Positions 15,867 through 24,440 of a DNA stretch of 64,000 bases are shown piece by piece. The stretch's first letter is position 1; each line of letters starts with the position of its first letter. The notes below the pieces were generated by a model, which saw only the letters and a list, made by a program, of their open reading frames with translations, had not been told where the DNA came from and did not search any database. The translations under genes and the position numbers were made by a program. Source of the DNA: an uncultured Sutterella sp. (GTDB lineage Bacteria; Pseudomonadota; Gammaproteobacteria; Burkholderiales; Burkholderiaceae_F); contig CAJKAP010000001.1 in NCBI GenBank assembly GCA_905197905.1, positions 62,001 through 126,000 on the forward strand, read 5' to 3'.

Positions 15867-16322
15867 ATGCCCACAACAACGATTCGAGTCGGAGAAGCGG
15901 ATTTCTGCGTGTCCGAAGAGTTGGCCAAACTCAATGATCAAGCCGACTGTGGCGCCGTCGTTTCATTTCTAGGCGTGGTTCGCCGTGCCAATGAAGGGGA
16001 AGCGGTGTATGCTATGGAGCTTGAACACTATCCGGCAATGACGGAAAAAGCGCTCGCTGGAATTGTGGAACGTGCCCGTGCACGTTGGCAATTGGGCGAC
16101 ATTACAGTGATCCATCGCGTTGGTCGCCTCCTTCCAGGCGATCAGATCGTGTTGGTGGCTGTAGCCGCCTCGCATCGTGGTGAAGCCTTCCAGGCCTGTG
16201 AGTTCATCATGGATTGGTTGAAGACTGAAGCTCCTTTCTGGAAGAAAGAAGACACCCCTGATGGCGCTCGTTGGGTCGATGCTCGCGATAGTGATGATGA
16301 GGCCAAACGACGCTGGGACTAA
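15867..16322 (+). CDS. moaE: Molybdopterin synthase catalytic subunit MoaE
   Basis: This 151-residue protein matches MoaE (150 in E. coli). Conserved segments include CGAVVSFLGVVRRANEGEAV, MELEHYPAMTEKAL, VIHRVGRLLPGD and CEFIMDWLKTEAPFWKKE, with the catalytic Lys region at the end of the last. With MoaD it converts cyclic pyranopterin monophosphate to molybdopterin. It starts 6 bp after the moaD stop. Confidence 0.95.
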   Translation: MPTTTIRVGEADFCVSEELAKLNDQADCGAVVSFLGVVRRANEGEAVYAMELEHYPAMTEKALAGIVERARARWQLGDITVIHRVGRLLPGDQIVLVAVAASHRGEAFQACEFIMDWLKTEAPFWKKEDTPDGARWVDARDSDDEAKRRWD

Positions 16323-16332
16323 ACGCTAGTTC

Positions 16333-16384
16333 TTGATGCTAAGCGCCTCATCAAAATGAAGAATTTTTTATTTTGATAGGTGTG
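16333..16384 (+). promoter_or_regulatory. Alternative hairpins in the crcB leader
   Basis: CATCAAAAT (16348-16356) can pair upstream with TTGATG (16332-16337) or downstream with ATTTTGAT (16370-16377), which lies directly beside AGGTG, the likely ribosome-binding site of crcB. The two folds exclude each other. It does not match the fluoride riboswitch consensus by eye. Confidence 0.3.
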
Positions 16385-16388
16385 TAGC

Positions 16389-16784
16389 ATGACCCGTGAC
16401 GGTCCGTTATGGCTCGTGATTTTAGCGGTAAGCACAGGCGCCTCTTTGGGCGCCTGTATTCGCTGGGGGCTCTCGTATTGGCTCAATTCCAAAGCAATTT
16501 GGATTCCCTTGGGGACGTTGACAGCCAATTTGTCTGCTGGTTTTTTGATCGGTTTGGCGCTTGCTTGGTTTAGTACGCATCCGAGCTTAAGCCCTGCCGT
16601 TCGCCTCTTCGTGATTACGGGCTTTTTGGGTGGGTTGAGTACCCTCTCGACATTCTCGGCGGAAAACTTAGCCTATCTGATGCAAGGCGAACTTCTTGAA
16701 GCGTTAGAACACATCGGGATTCATACTTGTGGCACGATTTGTGCGACGTGGATTGGCTATTCGCTTCTCACGAAGTGGCTCTAA
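16389..16784 (+). CDS. crcB: Fluoride channel CrcB/Fluc
   Basis: This 131-residue protein has four hydrophobic segments. It carries the family signatures GACIRWGLSYWL (N-terminal Gly-Ala-x-x-Arg), GTLTANLSAGFLIGLAL with the conserved Asn, and GFLGGLSTLSTFSAE with the Ser/Thr track lining the fluoride path. Fluc channels are dual-topology dimers that export fluoride. I chose the ATG at 16389 over an upstream GTG at 16380. It lies downstream of moaE with about 66 bp between them. Confidence 0.93.
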   Translation: MTRDGPLWLVILAVSTGASLGACIRWGLSYWLNSKAIWIPLGTLTANLSAGFLIGLALAWFSTHPSLSPAVRLFVITGFLGGLSTLSTFSAENLAYLMQGELLEALEHIGIHTCGTICATWIGYSLLTKWL

Positions 16785-16806
16785 AAACACGAGACTTTCC
16801 TCTGAA

Positions 16807-16855
16807 GGGCTCTTTCCTTTTCTCCATACTCGGAGAAGCGGAAAGGGCCTTTTTC
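16807..16855 (+). terminator. Terminator after crcB
   Basis: GGCTCTTTCC pairs with GGAAAGGGCC, with an inner TTCTCC/GGAGAA stem, and is followed by five T residues. Confidence 0.85.
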
Positions 16856-16906
16856 TTGTCTTAAAAGGGCAATGACGAATTGATAAACTTTGTAGCAACT
16901 TCAAGG

Positions 16907-16931
16907 TTGAAATCCTCTTTTTTACCCCCAT
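16907..16931 (+). promoter_or_regulatory. Heat-shock (sigma-32) promoter of clpB
   Basis: GTTGAAA (box TTGAAA at 16907-16912), a 13-bp spacer and CCCCATAT (core CCCCAT 16926-16931) closely match the sigma-32 consensus CTTGAA-N13/14-CCCCAT. It lies about 75 bp before the clpB start codon. Confidence 0.88.
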
Positions 16932-17004
16932 ATAGACATTAAGTAAAGAAAAGAGCCTCAGCAAAGCAAGGGTGCTTAGCGGAGGTTCTGGAGGAACAAA
17001 TTAC

Positions 17005-19599
17005 ATGCGTCAAGATAAACTCACAACAAAACTCCAAGAAGCACTCGGTGAAGCTCAGTCGTTGGCTCTTGCCCACGACAATCAGTTCATTGAACCAGTG
17101 CACCTTGTGAGTGCCTTGCTCGCAGATACGGAGGGTTCGTCCAGAAGTTTGTTAGAACGTTCTGGCGTGAATGTCCAGCAGCTCTCGCGTGACTTAAAGG
17201 ACGCGATTGAGCGCTTGCCGAAGGTGTCTGGTACGGGCGGGGAAGTCCAAATTTCTCGCGATTCGTTGAATCTGTTAAACCTCACCGAAAAAGAGGCGAT
17301 GAAGCGCAACGATGCCTACATTTCAACCGAAATGATGCTTCTTGCCTTGGTGGATGATCGTAGCCCCGCGGGTGAAATTGCTCGCAAGGCAGGTTTAACG
17401 CGTGCAGCGTTGGAAGGCGCTATCGCGAGTGTGCGCGGTGGCGATACGGCAGATAACCCCGATGCAGAGCAGCAGCGTGAAGCGTTGAAGAAATACACGG
17501 TTGACCTCACCGAGCGTGCTCGTCAAGGTAAGCTCGACCCGGTCATTGGTCGCGATGATGAAATTCGCCGTACGATGCAGATTTTGCAGCGCCGTACGAA
17601 AAATAACCCAGTCTTGATTGGTGAACCAGGTACCGGTAAAACGGCTGTGGTGGAAGGTCTCGCTCAGCGTATTGTCAATAACGAAGTGCCTGATACTCTT
17701 CGCGGTAAACGCATTTTGTCTTTGGACATGGCTGGCATGATTGCTGGCGCTAAGTACCGTGGTGAATTTGAAGAGCGCTTGAAGAAGCTTCTGAAAGAAG
17801 TCACGGCTGCTAACGGTCAGATCATTCTCTTTATCGACGAACTTCATACCGTCGTGGGAGCAGGTAAGACCGAAGGGAGCATGGACGCAGGCAATATGCT
17901 AAAGCCTGCTCTTTCGCGTGGCGAACTCCATGTGATCGGGGCAACGACCTTGGACGAATATCGCAAGTACGTTGAAAAGGATGCCGCTCTTGAGCGTCGT
18001 TTCCAGAAGGTGATGATCGATGAGCCAAGTGTGGAAAGCACGATTGCTATTTTGCGTGGCTTAAAAGAGCGCTATGAAGCGCACCACGGTGTCGAAATTA
18101 CCGACCCTGCGTTGGTGGCCGCAGCTGAGCTCTCTCACCGCTATATCACGGATCGTTTCTTACCCGATAAGGCCATTGACCTCATTGATGAAGCGGCAGC
18201 TCGCGTGAAGATGGAAATCGACAGTAAGCCAGAAGCTCTCGATAAACTTGATCGCCGTTTAATTCAATTGAAGATTGAACGCGAAGCGGTGAAAAAGGAA
18301 ACGGACGACGCCTCGAAGAAGCGTTTAGGCTTACTCGAAGAAGAAATCACGAAACTCGAGAAAGAGTACGCTGATCTTGAAGAAGTCTGGAAGAAAGAAA
18401 AATCCGAAGCGCTTGGAGCGAAGTCGGTGCGTGATGAGATCGATCGTGTTCGCCGTCAGATGGACGAATACCGTCGTACCGCTCAGTATGAAAAGCTCGC
18501 TGAATTGCAGTACTCTGAGTTACCTAAACTAGAGGAAAAACTCAAGACCGCTGAGCAGCTCGAAGAAGAAGGTCGCCGTCCGACTCTGTTGCGTACAGCA
18601 GTTGGTACGGAAGAAATCGCTGAAGTGGTGAGTCGTGCTACGGGGATTCCTGTTTCCAAGATGATGGAAGGGGAACGCCAGAAGTTGCTTCACATTGCTG
18701 ACGCGTTAAGTAAACGTGTGGTGGGTCAAGATGAAGCGGTCCGCCGTGTGAGCGAAACGATTTTGAGAAGCCGTGCAGGTCTCTCGGATCCAAATCGCCC
18801 CTATGGTAGCTTCCTCTTCTTAGGACCTACGGGTGTGGGTAAGACCGAACTGACGAAAGCTTTGGCTGCGTTCTTGTTTGACTCTGAAGATGCGCTCATT
18901 CGTATCGACATGAGTGAATTCATGGAAAAACACAGTGTGGCTCGTTTGATCGGTGCGCCTCCGGGATATGTAGGCTATGAAGAAGGCGGCTACTTAACGG
19001 AAGCCGTGCGTCGTAAACCCTACTCGGTCATTTTGTTTGACGAAGTAGAAAAAGCGCATCCGGACGTCTTTAACGTCTTACTACAGGTGCTCGACGATGG
19101 TCGTATGACCGATGGTCAGGGCCGTACAGTGGACTTTAAGAACACCGTGATTGTGATGACCTCGAACCTGGGGGCAACCGAAATTCAAGAGATGATCGGT
19201 AAACCTCGCGAAACGGTGAAAGCGGCGGTGATGGAAGAAGTGCGTGAACACTTCCGCCCTGAATTCGTCAACCGTATAGATGAAATCGTGGTCTTTGATT
19301 CGTTAGGTAACGAAGCGATTTGCAATATCGCCAAGATCCAGTTGGCCTCGCTCACCGAGCGCGTGCTCCAGCAGGGGATCGAATTGGTGGTCGCGGATTC
19401 GGCTTTGGACGAATTGGCCAAGGTTGGGTTTGATATCCACTACGGTGCACGTCCGCTGAAACGCGCTATCCAAGACAATATCGAAAACGCGCTTGCTCGC
19501 CTCTTACTTGAAGGGCGTGCTGGTGCGGGCGACATCGTTGATGTGACTGCTGAAAAAGGCCAGTTCCACTTCGACGTGCGCCAGGCAGGCTCTGCCTAA
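17005..19599 (+). CDS. clpB: Disaggregase ClpB
   Basis: This 864-residue Hsp100 chaperone is close to E. coli ClpB (857). It works with DnaK to extract polypeptides from aggregates. It contains the N domain (RQDKLTTKLQEALGEAQSLA), NBD1 with Walker A GEPGTGKTAVVEG (about 203-215), the coiled-coil middle domain characteristic of ClpB (about 405-520, charged EEEITKLEKEYADLEEV) and NBD2 with GPTGVGKTEL (about 605). No ClpP-binding IGF/L loop is evident. I chose ATG 17005, since GGAGG lies 8-9 nt upstream; an upstream in-frame start at 16972 is unlikely. It is driven by a heat-shock promoter. Confidence 0.97.
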   Translation: MRQDKLTTKLQEALGEAQSLALAHDNQFIEPVHLVSALLADTEGSSRSLLERSGVNVQQLSRDLKDAIERLPKVSGTGGEVQISRDSLNLLNLTEKEAMKRNDAYISTEMMLLALVDDRSPAGEIARKAGLTRAALEGAIASVRGGDTADNPDAEQQREALKKYTVDLTERARQGKLDPVIGRDDEIRRTMQILQRRTKNNPVLIGEPGTGKTAVVEGLAQRIVNNEVPDTLRGKRILSLDMAGMIAGAKYRGEFEERLKKLLKEVTAANGQIILFIDELHTVVGAGKTEGSMDAGNMLKPALSRGELHVIGATTLDEYRKYVEKDAALERRFQKVMIDEPSVESTIAILRGLKERYEAHHGVEITDPALVAAAELSHRYITDRFLPDKAIDLIDEAAARVKMEIDSKPEALDKLDRRLIQLKIEREAVKKETDDASKKRLGLLEEEITKLEKEYADLEEVWKKEKSEALGAKSVRDEIDRVRRQMDEYRRTAQYEKLAELQYSELPKLEEKLKTAEQLEEEGRRPTLLRTAVGTEEIAEVVSRATGIPVSKMMEGERQKLLHIADALSKRVVGQDEAVRRVSETILRSRAGLSDPNRPYGSFLFLGPTGVGKTELTKALAAFLFDSEDALIRIDMSEFMEKHSVARLIGAPPGYVGYEEGGYLTEAVRRKPYSVILFDEVEKAHPDVFNVLLQVLDDGRMTDGQGRTVDFKNTVIVMTSNLGATEIQEMIGKPRETVKAAVMEEVREHFRPEFVNRIDEIVVFDSLGNEAICNIAKIQLASLTERVLQQGIELVVADSALDELAKVGFDIHYGARPLKRAIQDNIENALARLLLEGRAGAGDIVDVTAEKGQFHFDVRQAGSA

Positions 19600-19655
19600 T
19601 CGAGGTGAAGCGTTACTTGGAAGGGGCGCGAGAGGAGATCACTCGCGCCTAATAC

Positions 19656-19693
19656 GAAAAACCAGTGTTGTTTGTCGCAACACTGGTTTTTTC
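19656..19693. terminator. Bidirectional terminator between clpB and the next gene
   Basis: AAAAACCAGTGTTG pairs with CAACACTGGTTTTTT across a short loop, placed between convergent genes. Confidence 0.9.
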
Positions 19694-21052
19694 TTAGCTG
19701 TAGAGAATGTGTTTTGTCTCGTGCGCCACATCGCTTATGGGGAAAAGCGTGGTGGAGTTGCCATTAAAGTCCAGAAAGAGTGGCTGATCAAAGGCAGGCG
19801 CATCGTCTGGCACGCTCTCATCTTTGGCTAAGCGTAAATCACGATCATCTTCGGCGTAGGCAAAGTCTTGTGGCACCATGTGTAGGCGCGGAGAGACTTG
19901 CTGACGCATAAATTCCGTGGTGATTAAGGGGAGCATTAACTGTGGCGGGAAGTAGCCATCAAACATCGTAATGAGGTCCCCTGTGAAGGGCTTTTCTGGC
20001 ATGGATTTGAGTGCCAGACAAACTCGTGCTTCGGCTTCAGCGGCTTCGGTATTGTCCGCTTTTTCCTCATCCGGTTCACGGTAGTGAGAAATCGAGGCAC
20101 AAAGGTCCGAGGGCGCAACATGTAAAAGCTGACAAGCGTTTTGCACGAGCATACGAATGCGTGGGCAGAGCGCTGCGAATTCGCTATCACGGTCCGCCAC
20201 CATGGCATTGGCGGGTTCTGTGAAGATCGCGGTAAAGCCTTCTGTTTGTTTCGCAAAAAGCGCGGACATATCCTCTTGCCAAGCGGGATTGGTGCAAGGC
20301 ATATCAAAGAGGTGTTCAATGACCTGTGGGTCAGGGAGTCCCAGCTCGTTTTTCGTTTGGATAAAGCTCAACGGATTCACGAAGCTATAGGGGTGCGCCA
20401 TGATGGTTTCCATTTTGGGCACCGTCACCGTGAAGAGAATGTGGCGCACATAAAGCCCAAACTGACGGAACGCTTCCATCTGCAAAATCGGATCGGGATC
20501 CATCTGATGCGGGAGCTGCTTATAGGGATCGGCGAAGATCGCCTCTTTGCTCGCAACCATATTTTTTAAGACTTCAAGCGAAGTGTCTGGCGCATAGGTA
20601 GCGGCTTCTGTGGCGGTCAAAAATTTCGGATACACCACCACACGCGCATGGGGATTTAAGTAGTGCTTTTTGAGCAAACGAATAAAGGTTTGCACCTGCA
20701 TGTCGCTCAGTTCTTTGGCAGGCATTTGCGGCTTAAATGGCGCATAGAGTACAACGCTTGAGAGCATGAGCGCAGAGCGAGAATTCTCTGTGTCCATTTC
20801 AAACTTACTGCTCAACATCAATTCGGTGATGAGGGGGAGCAGATAGTCTGCGCTCCCAGGATGGCGCTGATCCACTTCTTCCAAGCACTGGTTAATCATG
20901 TTCCAGAGCTCAGGGTCGCTCAACGACGCTTCTTCAAAAAGCGAGAGAAGATGATTTTTGAGCATCTCCGTTTCGCGCAACGATGCAGGGTGAAGAAGGT
21001 TCTCACAAATCGTTGAAATGATGGTTGGAAATTGAAGTAAAGCGTTGGGCAT
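19694..21052 (-). CDS. Unknown 452-residue protein, possibly DUF2863-like
   Basis: I do not firmly recognise this protein. It is a soluble, mostly helical and acidic sequence with no signal peptide or membrane segment. Notable segments are ALMLSSVVLYAPFKPQMPAK (about 90-109), LLKKHYLNPHARVVVYPKFL and, near the end, DDAPAFDQPLFLDFNGNSTT. The pattern of a hydrophobic segment followed by a helical stretch recalls the betaproteobacterial DUF2863 family, but this is a weak resemblance judged from memory. I see no catalytic motif. It is monocistronic, convergent with clpB and downstream of putP beyond a terminator. The start at 21052 is the first ATG and no strong Shine-Dalgarno is seen. Confidence 0.6.
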   Translation of the reverse strand: MPNALLQFPTIISTICENLLHPASLRETEMLKNHLLSLFEEASLSDPELWNMINQCLEEVDQRHPGSADYLLPLITELMLSSKFEMDTENSRSALMLSSVVLYAPFKPQMPAKELSDMQVQTFIRLLKKHYLNPHARVVVYPKFLTATEAATYAPDTSLEVLKNMVASKEAIFADPYKQLPHQMDPDPILQMEAFRQFGLYVRHILFTVTVPKMETIMAHPYSFVNPLSFIQTKNELGLPDPQVIEHLFDMPCTNPAWQEDMSALFAKQTEGFTAIFTEPANAMVADRDSEFAALCPRIRMLVQNACQLLHVAPSDLCASISHYREPDEEKADNTEAAEAEARVCLALKSMPEKPFTGDLITMFDGYFPPQLMLPLITTEFMRQQVSPRLHMVPQDFAYAEDDRDLRLAKDESVPDDAPAFDQPLFLDFNGNSTTLFPISDVAHETKHILYS

Positions 21053-21104
21053 ATCGAGTTATCTGCAAGGATGTCTTGGTGCGCCAAGACGGGATCTATC
21101 CTAT

Positions 21105-21145
21105 TGGAGAAGAAAAGGAGGCGCAACAACTTCCTGCGCCTCCCA
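21105..21145 (-). terminator. Terminator after putP
   Basis: On the minus strand GGAGGCGC and GCGCCTCC (21117-21124 and 21136-21143) form a perfect 8-bp stem followed by a CTTTTCTT tail, 15 bp past the putP stop. Confidence 0.7.
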
Positions 21146-21159
21146 CTCTAGACAAAATT

Positions 21160-22644
21160 TTAGCGATTTGCTTTGATGATGGAACTCACATCGTCAAAGA
21201 CGCGCGTCACGACTACGGGCGGGGCTTTATCCAGAAGGCTCACGACAATGATCGAGAGCGTGGAGAGAATAAAGCCTGGCACAATTTCATAGAGCCCGAA
21301 CCAGGCAAACTTATGCCAAATCAGCACTGTGGCAGCCCCCACAATCATCCCCACAAGCGCGCCATTTCGCGTCATACGACGCCACCATAGCGAAAGGATA
21401 ATCAAGGGACCAAAGGCCGCACCAAAGCCAGCCCAAGCGTAGGACACAAGTGCAAGCACCAAACTATCTGGGTCGCTCGCTAACCAAACAGAAATCGCGG
21501 AAATGGCGAGCACCATCGTGCGGCCTACCCAGACGAGTTCTTTTTGCGTGGCCTTAGGACGCAAGAACGTACGATAGAAGTCTTCCGTTAACGTGGACGA
21601 GCAGACTAGGAGCTGGGCGGACAAGGTAGACATCACGGCAGCTAAAATCGCGGACATCAGTACGCCAGCAATCCACGGGTTAAAGAGCACGCTAGAGAGC
21701 ACGATAAAGACGCGTTCATTATTTTGCTGCACGAGCGAAGCGGATTCGGGGTGTTCCACAAAGTAGGCGGCCCCAAAGAAACCAATAGCCACAGCACCAG
21801 CCAAGCAGAAAATCATCCAAAGAATCCCCACGCGACGAGCGTTCGGAATCACTTTGATGGAGCGAGCAGCCATGAAGCGAATGAGAATATGTGGCTGGCC
21901 AAAGTAGCCCAAGCCCCAAGCGAGCAAACTGATAATCCCAACGAAGGTGTGTCCCTTCAAAATGTTGAGCATAGTGGGGTCAATACTCGCAACGCGAGCG
22001 GTGGCTTCAGAAAAGCCTCCAAGGTCAGAAATGACGGCAAAGGGCGTTACCACAAGCGCAATACACATCAGTGTCGCTTGAATGGTATCGGTCCAAGAAA
22101 CCGCTAAGAAGCCACCCACAAAAACGTAGAAAATCGTACAGATGGCACCGATATAAAGCGATGTGCTATAGGGAAGGTCAAACGTGTTTTCAAAGAGGCG
22201 GGCGCCAGCGACAACGCCCGAAGCACAATAAATCGTGAAGAAAATCAGAATGACCGTTGCCGCGACGATACGCAAAATATTCTGCTTATCGGCAAAGCGG
22301 TGCGAAAAGTAGTCTGGGAGCGTGAGTGCGTTGTGGGCTTTTTCGGTGTAAAGACGCAGGCGTGTGGCGACAATGCACCAGTTGATATAGGCGCCAATCG
22401 TTAACCCAATGGCGATCCAAGAAGAGGCAATCCCCGTTAAATACACAGCGCCCGGTAAGCCCATCAAGAGCCAACCGCTCATGTCAGAGGCGCCCACAGA
22501 GAGTGCAGTAATAAAGCCGCCTAAACTACGGCCACCCAAAATGTAGTCGCTGTAGTTGCGAGTGTAGTAGTAAGCAAAGAACCCAATACCAACCATGATG
22601 ATCATGTAGCTGATAAAGGTAATCGCAGTAGGATTGTTAAACAT
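21160..22644 (-). CDS. putP: Sodium/proline symporter PutP
   Basis: This 494-residue transporter of the sodium:solute symporter family (E. coli PutP has 502) carries about 13 membrane segments. Recognisable parts are YYTRNYSDYILGGRSLGG, the sodium-site region SVGASDMSGWLLMGLPGAVY (about 47-66) and LAWGLGYFGQPHILIRFMA, typical of PutP. ILAAVMSTLSAQLLVCSS in TM8 provides the second sodium-site residues. It imports proline with sodium. The start at 22644 gives the usual N-terminus, although an in-frame ATG lies 7 codons upstream. Confidence 0.93.
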   Translation of the reverse strand: MFNNPTAITFISYMIIMVGIGFFAYYYTRNYSDYILGGRSLGGFITALSVGASDMSGWLLMGLPGAVYLTGIASSWIAIGLTIGAYINWCIVATRLRLYTEKAHNALTLPDYFSHRFADKQNILRIVAATVILIFFTIYCASGVVAGARLFENTFDLPYSTSLYIGAICTIFYVFVGGFLAVSWTDTIQATLMCIALVVTPFAVISDLGGFSEATARVASIDPTMLNILKGHTFVGIISLLAWGLGYFGQPHILIRFMAARSIKVIPNARRVGILWMIFCLAGAVAIGFFGAAYFVEHPESASLVQQNNERVFIVLSSVLFNPWIAGVLMSAILAAVMSTLSAQLLVCSSTLTEDFYRTFLRPKATQKELVWVGRTMVLAISAISVWLASDPDSLVLALVSYAWAGFGAAFGPLIILSLWWRRMTRNGALVGMIVGAATVLIWHKFAWFGLYEIVPGFILSTLSIIVVSLLDKAPPVVVTRVFDDVSSIIKANR

Positions 22645-22663
22645 AGGTCGCTGGGGAAAACAC

Positions 22664-22683
22664 AAAAAAAGGCACTATAGTGC
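22664..22683 (-). promoter_or_regulatory. Possible attenuator hairpin in the putP leader
   Basis: On the minus strand the perfect 12-bp palindrome GCACTATAGTGC (22672-22683) is followed directly by C and seven T residues, about 20 nt before the putP start codon. It looks like a short intrinsic terminator placed inside the leader. The stem (4 bp plus flanking pairs) is short. Confidence 0.35.
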
Positions 22684-22813
22684 GCCCAATCAATTATTCG
22701 ATTGCAAAGGATTTCTCAAGTATACGAGGAACAATGCAGTATACGCATAAAAAGTCGTGAATTGCGTGAATTTCTAGAATGTTTATCGTAGGTGAACATT
22801 CCAATTTCGCAAG

Positions 22814-22865
22814 ACAAAAAAGCAAAAAAGTCCGCTCCAGGGGATATCCCATAGAGCGGACTTGT
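22814..22865 (-). terminator. Terminator after the YjiG-like gene
   Basis: AAGTCCGCTC (22829-22838) pairs with GAGCGGACTT (22854-22863), and on the minus strand T-rich sequence follows. Confidence 0.88.
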
Positions 22866-22883
22866 GATGAATTGATCAGTCGA

Positions 22884-23357
22884 TTAGAAGAGGACGAGCA
22901 AGCGCATCACGACCATACTCAAGAAAGCCGTGAGGATAGGAATCGACATGATGATCGGCAAGTCTTTACCCTTAATACCGATCACGCCCAAGCAACGACC
23001 CATGTACTGAACCTGAGAACCCATCAAGTAGATGGCCGGCGTCACAATGGCCAAGTGCGTGCCGTCAACGACACCACTACCGAACAAGGCAACAGCCACG
23101 CCAACACCACCACCCATGGACATCCATGCGCCCAAGAGAATCGTGGCAGCCTGACCAGGAAGACCGAAGAGAGCCATCACAGGGTCGAACACTTGACCAA
23201 TGATGTCAAGAAGACCAGAGTGCTTCAAGATCTTGATGATCACGAAGGCCATCAAAACGTTAGGAATAGTTGAACTGGTAGCAATCTGCCAGCCGTGTAC
23301 AGCCCCTTTGACGAAGACGTCGGTCACCATGGGCTTGGAATTAGTATTTGCAGACAT
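22884..23357 (-). CDS. yjiG: YjiG-family membrane protein (Gate/SpmB-like)
   Basis: This 157-residue membrane protein has four to five hydrophobic segments. The GLPGQAATILLGAWMSMGGG segment (about 75-94) and VDGTHLAIVTPAIYLMGSQV match the nucleoside-recognition Gate domain family that includes SpmA/SpmB and E. coli YjiG. It is the downstream partner of the YjiH-like gene, as in E. coli yjiH-yjiG. The substrate of this pair is not established; transport of a peptide- or amino-acid-related compound has been suggested by context only. It lies about 50 bp after its partner. Confidence 0.82.
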   Translation of the reverse strand: MSANTNSKPMVTDVFVKGAVHGWQIATSSTIPNVLMAFVIIKILKHSGLLDIIGQVFDPVMALFGLPGQAATILLGAWMSMGGGVGVAVALFGSGVVDGTHLAIVTPAIYLMGSQVQYMGRCLGVIGIKGKDLPIIMSIPILTAFLSMVVMRLLVLF

Positions 23358-23409
23358 AGTAAATCCTTTTCTCTTAAAACCTTAATAACAGTGCTGTTAT
23401 CTCTTTTGA

Positions 23410-24123
23410 TTAAGCCTTGGCTTTACGAGATTTGCGGATCTGCAAAAGTCGCATCACGTTAGCAGCGAAAACTTTACCAATAAGCATCACGCCCAAGCAC
23501 ACCCCCAAGGAGGTCGGCACGGCAAGCGCGTCGGAACCTGGAACGGTCAAGGTAAAGAGCACAGCGCCCGAACCCATGAAGTTGGTGATCGTGGCGTCAG
23601 CGGTAAGCTGGAAGGCTGCGAAGTTAAGGGTTTCTACGTCATCTAATTCACCTGCGTCACGCAACTGACGTGTCAGAGCGGCGCCACCGTCGGTGGACTG
23701 CAAGGAAGCGATCAGGGCGAGCGTGGCAGAACCAGGAACGCCAATCAAAGGACGAAGAATCGGGGTGAGCAAATTGCGAGCGGCACGAAGAGCACCGTAG
23801 TATTCAAACACAGTGACCATTGCCAAAGCGAACATCACGGCAGGAATCAAGCCGATAGCGAACATGAAACCGTCGATAGCGCCAGAACCGCCTTTACCGC
23901 GGAAGTTGGCCATCGTCGTGCTGATGACGTCAGCTTTTTCTGTCACGGAAGAAACGAGGGTACCGAAATTGCCGTTAAGCGTTGTGAAGTCGAAAACGCC
24001 CCACCACTGCTTACTCGCGCAAATCCCCGAGAAGAAGATGATAGCGAAGACAAGTGATATGTAGGCTCCAATACCGGCTTTGCCGTTATCAGGGGCTGTG
24101 TCTTGTTGTGGAGTTGCAGACAT
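23410..24123 (-). CDS. yjiH: YjiH-family membrane protein (Gate/SpmA-like)
   Basis: This 237-residue protein has about five membrane segments. It contains the Gate-domain features GVPGSATLALIASLQSTDGG (about 151-170) and FMGSGAVLFTLTVPGSDALA, which pair with the similar glycine-rich loop of the adjacent YjiG. I chose ATG 24123 because AGGAC lies 7 nt upstream and the extra residues of the longer frame are Arg- and Leu-rich and unlike the family. It probably forms a two-gene operon with yjiG. The function is unknown. Confidence 0.8.
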   Translation of the reverse strand: MSATPQQDTAPDNGKAGIGAYISLVFAIIFFSGICASKQWWGVFDFTTLNGNFGTLVSSVTEKADVISTTMANFRGKGGSGAIDGFMFAIGLIPAVMFALAMVTVFEYYGALRAARNLLTPILRPLIGVPGSATLALIASLQSTDGGAALTRQLRDAGELDDVETLNFAAFQLTADATITNFMGSGAVLFTLTVPGSDALAVPTSLGVCLGVMLIGKVFAANVMRLLQIRKSRKAKA

Positions 24124-24383
24124 GATGTGAGTCCTTTTGGTGGTTATAAAACGGAACAGGAGTCTTAGCAAGCACAACGAACGATCAGGAGGGTTAAGAA
24201 CGATCGCAGGGCAAAACAAAACCTTGTTCTGGACGTGTTCATTTTAAACGATAGTCCTAGCGTCCGATCTAATAGAAAACCCTAACAAAGAAAGGCTGAT
24301 TTTCGGGTTTTAGATAAGGAAATAAGCAAAATAAAGGATTAAATTTTGATACTTTTATGGTAAGAAAGATGATTTTTAGAGAA

Positions 24384-24421
24384 CAAAAAAGGTAGCGCGA
24401 AAATTTTTCGACGCTACCTTC
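24384..24421 (-). terminator. Terminator after moaA
   Basis: AAGGTAGCG (24389-24397) pairs with CGCTACCTT (24412-24420) with inner GAAAA/TTTTC pairing, and a T tract follows on the minus strand. Confidence 0.9.
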
Positions 24422-24440
24422 TGATTGAGGAATTTTGATC

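Noticed and set aside
16323..16388. Fluoride riboswitch before crcB
   Set aside because: The conserved GGNGAUGG core and the pseudoknot partner sequence are not found in the 66-bp leader.
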